From Tubulanus polymorphus (Eukaryota; Nemertea; Palaeonemertea; Tubulaniformes; Tubulanidae), in NCBI RefSeq assembly GCF_964204645.1, contig NC_134030.1:22573210-22637209 (forward strand): DNA of 64,000 nucleotides, given 5' to 3'. The notes beneath the pieces are model-generated. The model was not told where the DNA came from. It saw only the letters and a program-made list of their open reading frames with translations, and did not search any database. Each line of letters opens with the position of its first letter. The first letter of the stretch is position 1. This document shows positions 31,850 through 64,000 of the stretch, piece after piece. The position numbers and the translations under genes were made by a program.

Positions 31850-33490
31850 AAATGTCAGAATACTTAGTATGTAATGTCCAGGTGTTAGGAAATCTTTAAG
31901 TCAGAGCAAAGTTGGCAAAATTCTAGTTTTCTAGTAATGATTAGTTGATACTTAGATTTCCAGAGTGAATCCGAGTTTCTCATCTCTAGTTATAATGCTA
32001 TTATGTTGGAGACTGTTATTGTAACACAGTTCGCATGTTTGGAAATTAGGATCTATCATGATGATTCCTCGGTTAAGATATTATTGTTGTGTGAATAAAA
32101 CGATGTGAACATTTTCATCATTCGTATTGAAACATTTTATTTTTAGTAGTTGACAATTCCACTGTGGTGCTTTTCAGAAGTATACTGATTTAATTAAGGG
32201 CCTGTCGAAAATAGCAGCAGTTTCTTGATAACTTGAGGATACAGTGCTTATTGGTCAATTGTCCTAGCTTGTTTTTTAATTATTGGTTTAACAACGTCTG
32301 TTTAGGTAGGGCCTGTAATATCTGGACTCGAAGAATTTCTGATCTTTGTATCGAGTTGTATTTATATCTACTATCAAGTTGAATAATATAATTAAGAAGT
32401 TACTGTAGCTTTGTCAGTCAAACCATTTTGTTTGAAGATACTCAATTTATCTTGAATTGTCACAAAGAAAAACCTTTATAATTATGCTATGTAATATCTC
32501 TTAACCCTCAATAATCAACCTGTCCTACATGAGCAGTGTGATTGTGACACATTCATCATTTGCATAGTGGGCAACTTTTTCACTGTGGTGCTTTTGAGTG
32601 GTTCATAAAATTTCTATTTTTATTAAGGTCCTTATGGAAAATAGAGGAGCAGTCTCTTGATAGATGAGGACATATGAAGTGTTAATTACAGGCGCGGATC
32701 CAGGCCATTCAGTGAATACAGCACAGTGAAAAAAGGGCACCAACTTTGAAAAGGGCCAGCGTTTGAGTTTGAGTGCCATTTATTTGTATCATGCCACTAA
32801 ATTTGCCTTAAAATTCAATTTGCTTGTGCCTTTTTTAGATTTTTTAGCGAAATTTGCCCTTTTTCGATTAGATTTATAGAGCAACAATGTCTCTTTTAGA
32901 ATAGTGCCCTTTTGAGTAAAGGAAAATTGTCTTTATTGATTTTGGGCAATTTATTTTCATTCACATTTTGCTTTAGTCCTAGTACAGAAGGGCAATTATT
33001 GTGTGCCCTTTTATTTACTTTTTTTCCCGAAACAAAAATTTGTCAAGGGCATTTGAAAACTGCGACTACAGTACCGCACGTGCTGCATGTGCGATAGTCT
33101 GCATCCGCGCCTGGATTAGTAGATTGTGCTAGCTGTATTCAAATTGACAGGTGAACAATTTTATCTTGTTGATTGCATATAAGGGGATACCTCCAAAATA
33201 CTTAGCATTAAATGTAACATGTTAGAAAATAACCAATTTCTGAGCAAAGGTGGCGAAAATCTAGTTATCTTGTAAACTAAAGTTGATGAAAAAAAATCAA
33301 AGACTGTTTAGTTAATCACTTTCCAGTTTGAAATTGTGTTTTTCTCTGGTTTTAATTTTTTTATGTTGGGGACTTTTTTAAAAATAGACGTCATGTTTTT
33401 GTAAATGAGGCACTTCCTCAAGTACATAAATACCTGTCATTTAGGTATAATTGTTGTTGTGGGATTAAACGACATGTTCATGTCAATTGA
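31850..33490. repeat. Old diverged tandem duplication
   Basis: The block near 31850-32240 and the block near 33200-33480 share AATACTTAG, AGCAAAGKTGGC, ATGTTGGRGACT and GTGKGAWTAAAACG. CACTGTGGTGCTTTT with TTAAGG and CTCTTGATA recurs at about 32160 and 32580. Divergence is high and no coding sequence was found. Confidence 0.45.
32689..33113. mobile_element. hAT-like non-autonomous element (425 bp)
   Basis: The left end CAGGCGCGGATCCAGG and right end CATCCGCGCCTG are inverted, with hAT-type CAG/CTG edges. The flanking 8-mers GTTAATTA and GATTAGTA agree at 5 of 8 positions, a weak trace of an 8-bp target duplication. It interrupts the old tandem duplication around it. No ORF. Confidence 0.6.
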
Positions 33491-34519
33491 ACCATTACAT
33501 GGCGTATAAACTCTCGTTTATAGTTAATACGCCTATGGTGGTTGGACTAGTTGTTTTTGAAAGTCCACGTGTTTGAGGAGCTTACGTTATAATTCCTCGA
33601 GCACTCCTTGCATTTTCTATAATTGTTGTATGAGAATAAATATGATCGATTTTAAAAGTTGTCATTCGTTTAGTTTAGTTCAATATAGCAAATCCTGGAT
33701 TGAGGCCTATCGTTTAAGAAAAACTTATTTAATGAAGAAATTAAATCGATTTAAGAGTTAAACCTTTTTATGAAACTCTTTCTGTGTTTTATTCTTGCAA
33801 TCTACCTCTTTTTTTCAACCGAAAAAAATAATCTCACCACCAACTGGTCTCCCGACAAGCTTAGAGGCGATTATTATCAACAGCACAAAAACCATACGTC
33901 CCGACACTGCACATTTACACTGGGCCCGTTGACGGTTGTTGACGCTTAACTCGCAACTGGCTTCTAAAGCAACTGGCAATGTCGTCTCAGGGCTTCCATA
34001 GCTACTGGTGTCGTACGTTTGTGAAGCTATCGTTTTGTGACGCCCTCTTGTGGAAACGCCATCTTGGATTTTTGTCGAATTACATCGGCTTATAACCGAA
34101 ACCCAGAACCGCGTCACACTCAGACAAATTCGAGTATCCTACACAACGATATAGTTCACAACGAATTCCGATATTCAGATTTTTATCGGACAAAACTATT
34201 CCTCAAATTACTTTTCTATTGAAATCTTATTATTTAAAGATAAATGGAGCGACATTTTGATGTAAATCTCGAAGATTGCATTTTGAAATAGATTATTCAA
34301 AAATTCCTTCGCGTTTCCAATAACTACACAATGAACGACGGTTAAAACATTTTTCAACGGTCAAAAATTTCCGAATCGGAATCAGTTTTCATCGCTTCTC
34401 TACTTCAATAACCATCGGTAAATATTCTTTCGAGTAGTTTCGAATCGTCGTTTTTAACGAGTAATTCGGTTGAATCGAAGCGCGATTCGCTTTTGAAGGT
34501 TGTGAAACCGTCGCGCGTG
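33114..34519. other. Non-coding region with a partial family A foldback copy
   Basis: 33716-33775 matches the right half of the family A elements (AATGAAGAAATTAAATCGAT and onward). The minus-strand frame at 33815-34117 shows no recognisable domain. Otherwise nothing seen. Confidence 0.4.
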
Positions 34520-34563
34520 GATGAATGAATATGAATGAATGAATGAATGAATGAATGAATGAA
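34520..34563. repeat. (GAAT)n microsatellite
   Basis: About ten GAAT tetramers with one interruption. Confidence 0.95.
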
Positions 34564-34984
34564 GCGAAGGCGCCTGTTTGCCTCGCGTCGCTGCCTTTCA
34601 CAAATTGGGGTAATTCAGATTTGTGGCGCTAGTTAAAGCTTATTGTTTGTGTATTTATTTGCCTTGAATCATGTTGAATGAATGACACTGATTTGAGTTG
34701 ACCCAGGTCCAGGATTCCAGCAGTAGTTGCGAAGAAACAATAAGTTGAAGGCCCATTATTTTGAACTTTTCAAGTTCGTCGTTGCGACTCGTTGAAGAAT
34801 GGAGTCAGCCGCAGAGCCTCAGTCGTAGCGTTCTCCACCAGAAAAGAAGCCTGTGTCACTTTGAAAAGGCTTTTGAAAAAAGTTATTTTAAAATCAACCT
34901 CTGTGAGAACGCCAACTTGTAACGTTTCAAAATTCCAGTATGTCCTTGCTAAAAAAAGTCAGGAAAAACATAATTTTTTCGAAG

Positions 34985-35330
34985 AAGAAAAAGATAAAAA
35001 ATAAATCCATCCAATCGACCCAAGTGGAATCAAGCCAGGAAAGCCCTTTTTGTCCGAACTATTCTGTGTAAAGAGAGCCACCAGAAACCCTACCAATGAC
35101 TGCACTTGCAGGCCCTCGCATTGCCAAATCTGCCCTTTTCAATTAAGAACCTTTTCCAACGTTCTGGGGCCAGTTGCTCAAAAGTTGGTTAAAGTTGGCC
35201 GTTAAATACCATAGTAACAATGAAATTTCAATTGTCCCCATATCAACTATCCACTGGTTAACTCTAACTTTTGAGCAACCGGCCCCAGGTCCGCACCCCT
35301 TCAAAGAATCCTAGATCTCCGCCCTTGCTA
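34985..35330. repeat. Dispersed repeat interrupted by a foldback element
   Basis: Shares with 41318-41600 the blocks AAAAAATAAATCCA, a CCAGAAA/CCACCAGAGA segment, CATTGCCAAATCTGCCC and AAAGAATCCTAGATC. The family D element at 35166-35287 sits inside this copy and is absent from the other, which is direct evidence of insertion. Confidence 0.7.
35166..35287. mobile_element. Foldback element, family D
   Basis: Starts GGGGCCAGTTGCTCAAAAGT and ends ACTTTTGAGCAACCGGCCCC. The interior shares AATTGTC, ATCAACTATCCACTGGTTAA and other blocks with 4617-4823. Confidence 0.8.
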
Positions 35331-35518
35331 TAGGCACAGGGGCTTCTATCAGAGTTGTAGGTTATTGAAAAAACGATTTATCTGTTAATGCAATGTCTAT
35401 AGTAGGCCTATATAACATAACAATAATAGTTATTTTATATCTACTATAGAAATTGGATTAACAGATAAATCGTTTTTTCAATAACCTACAACTCTGATAG
35501 AAGCCCCTTCGCCTATAG
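35328..35518. mobile_element. Foldback element with ~78 bp near-perfect arms
   Basis: The left arm CTATAGGC...GGGGCTTCTATCAGAGTTG and the right arm (to GCCTATAG at 35518) are nearly identical inverses over about 78 bp around a ~30 nt AT-rich loop. It lies 130 bp upstream of the dynein start codon and could affect that promoter or 5' leader. Confidence 0.85.
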
Positions 35519-35648
35519 GGCTCAAACAACTCGATCTCTTGTTTCAGCTTTAATATTTCCCTAAAACCCAGAATTTTGCTCGAGTTAATTATTGTTTTGG
35601 ATTCAAATTTAGATTTGTCTATCTTGTAGAAGTAGGTTGAGTTGAGAG

Positions 35649-64000
<28,352 letters not shown>

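Noticed and set aside
33815-34117. 100-codon minus-strand frame upstream of the dynein gene
   Set aside because: No recognisable domain, and composition like the surrounding non-coding DNA.

Overview
This is a piece of a eukaryotic, metazoan nuclear genome. Genes are split by many GT-AG introns, coding exons are GC-richer than the AT-rich surroundings, and the introns are full of small inverted-repeat transposons and minisatellites. The proteins (IGBP1, XLF, an outer-arm axonemal dynein, a rhodopsin-type GPCR) fit a ciliated invertebrate bilaterian. I cannot name the species from sequence alone.

Layout. 1-2000: a foldback element with a hammerhead-ribozyme-like core, the 3' end of a LINE ORF, and an ~830 bp element with long terminal inverted repeats. 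2029-5882 (+): IGBP1/alpha4 in 8 exons, complete (359 aa). 6517-12330 (-): NHEJ1/XLF in 7 exons, complete (335 aa), convergent with IGBP1. Its intron 5 holds an intronless GPCR on the opposite strand (8181-9131). 12.4-16.5 kb: repeats and unassigned DNA. 16553-22037: an apparently intact pogo/Tigger-like DNA transposon with matching terminal inverted repeats, a TA target duplication and a 14-exon, 702-aa transposase gene. 22.6-30.3 kb: pieces of an unrecognised spliced gene, interrupted by a ~6.8 kb satellite of about 60 units (~115 bp) that starts at an exon/intron junction. 30.4-35.6 kb: mostly non-coding, with hAT-like and foldback elements. 35649-64000 (+): the first 43 exons (about 2,399 codons) of a DNAH5/DNAH8-type axonemal dynein heavy chain. 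They run from the start codon through tail, linker, AAA1 and the AAA2 Walker A motif, and the gene continues beyond the window.

The genes do not form one pathway. IGBP1 is a PP2A-family regulatory protein, NHEJ1 a DNA-end-joining factor, the GPCR an orphan receptor and the dynein a ciliary motor.

The most unusual features are in the repeats. (1) Four foldback families (A-D) have different interiors but closely related ends, all variants of GGGCC-AGTT-N-CAC. They occur about twenty times, mostly in dynein introns. (2) The end motif of family C appears to have been amplified into 20-46 bp minisatellites at 10.1-11.3, 39.2, 46.3 and 58.8 kb. (3) Several minisatellites start exactly on splice sites: two in NHEJ1 copy a donor or an acceptor, and the 6.8 kb satellite starts on a donor. 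Exon coordinates were read by eye from reading-frame continuity, splice consensus and remembered family sequences. No search or alignment was run.
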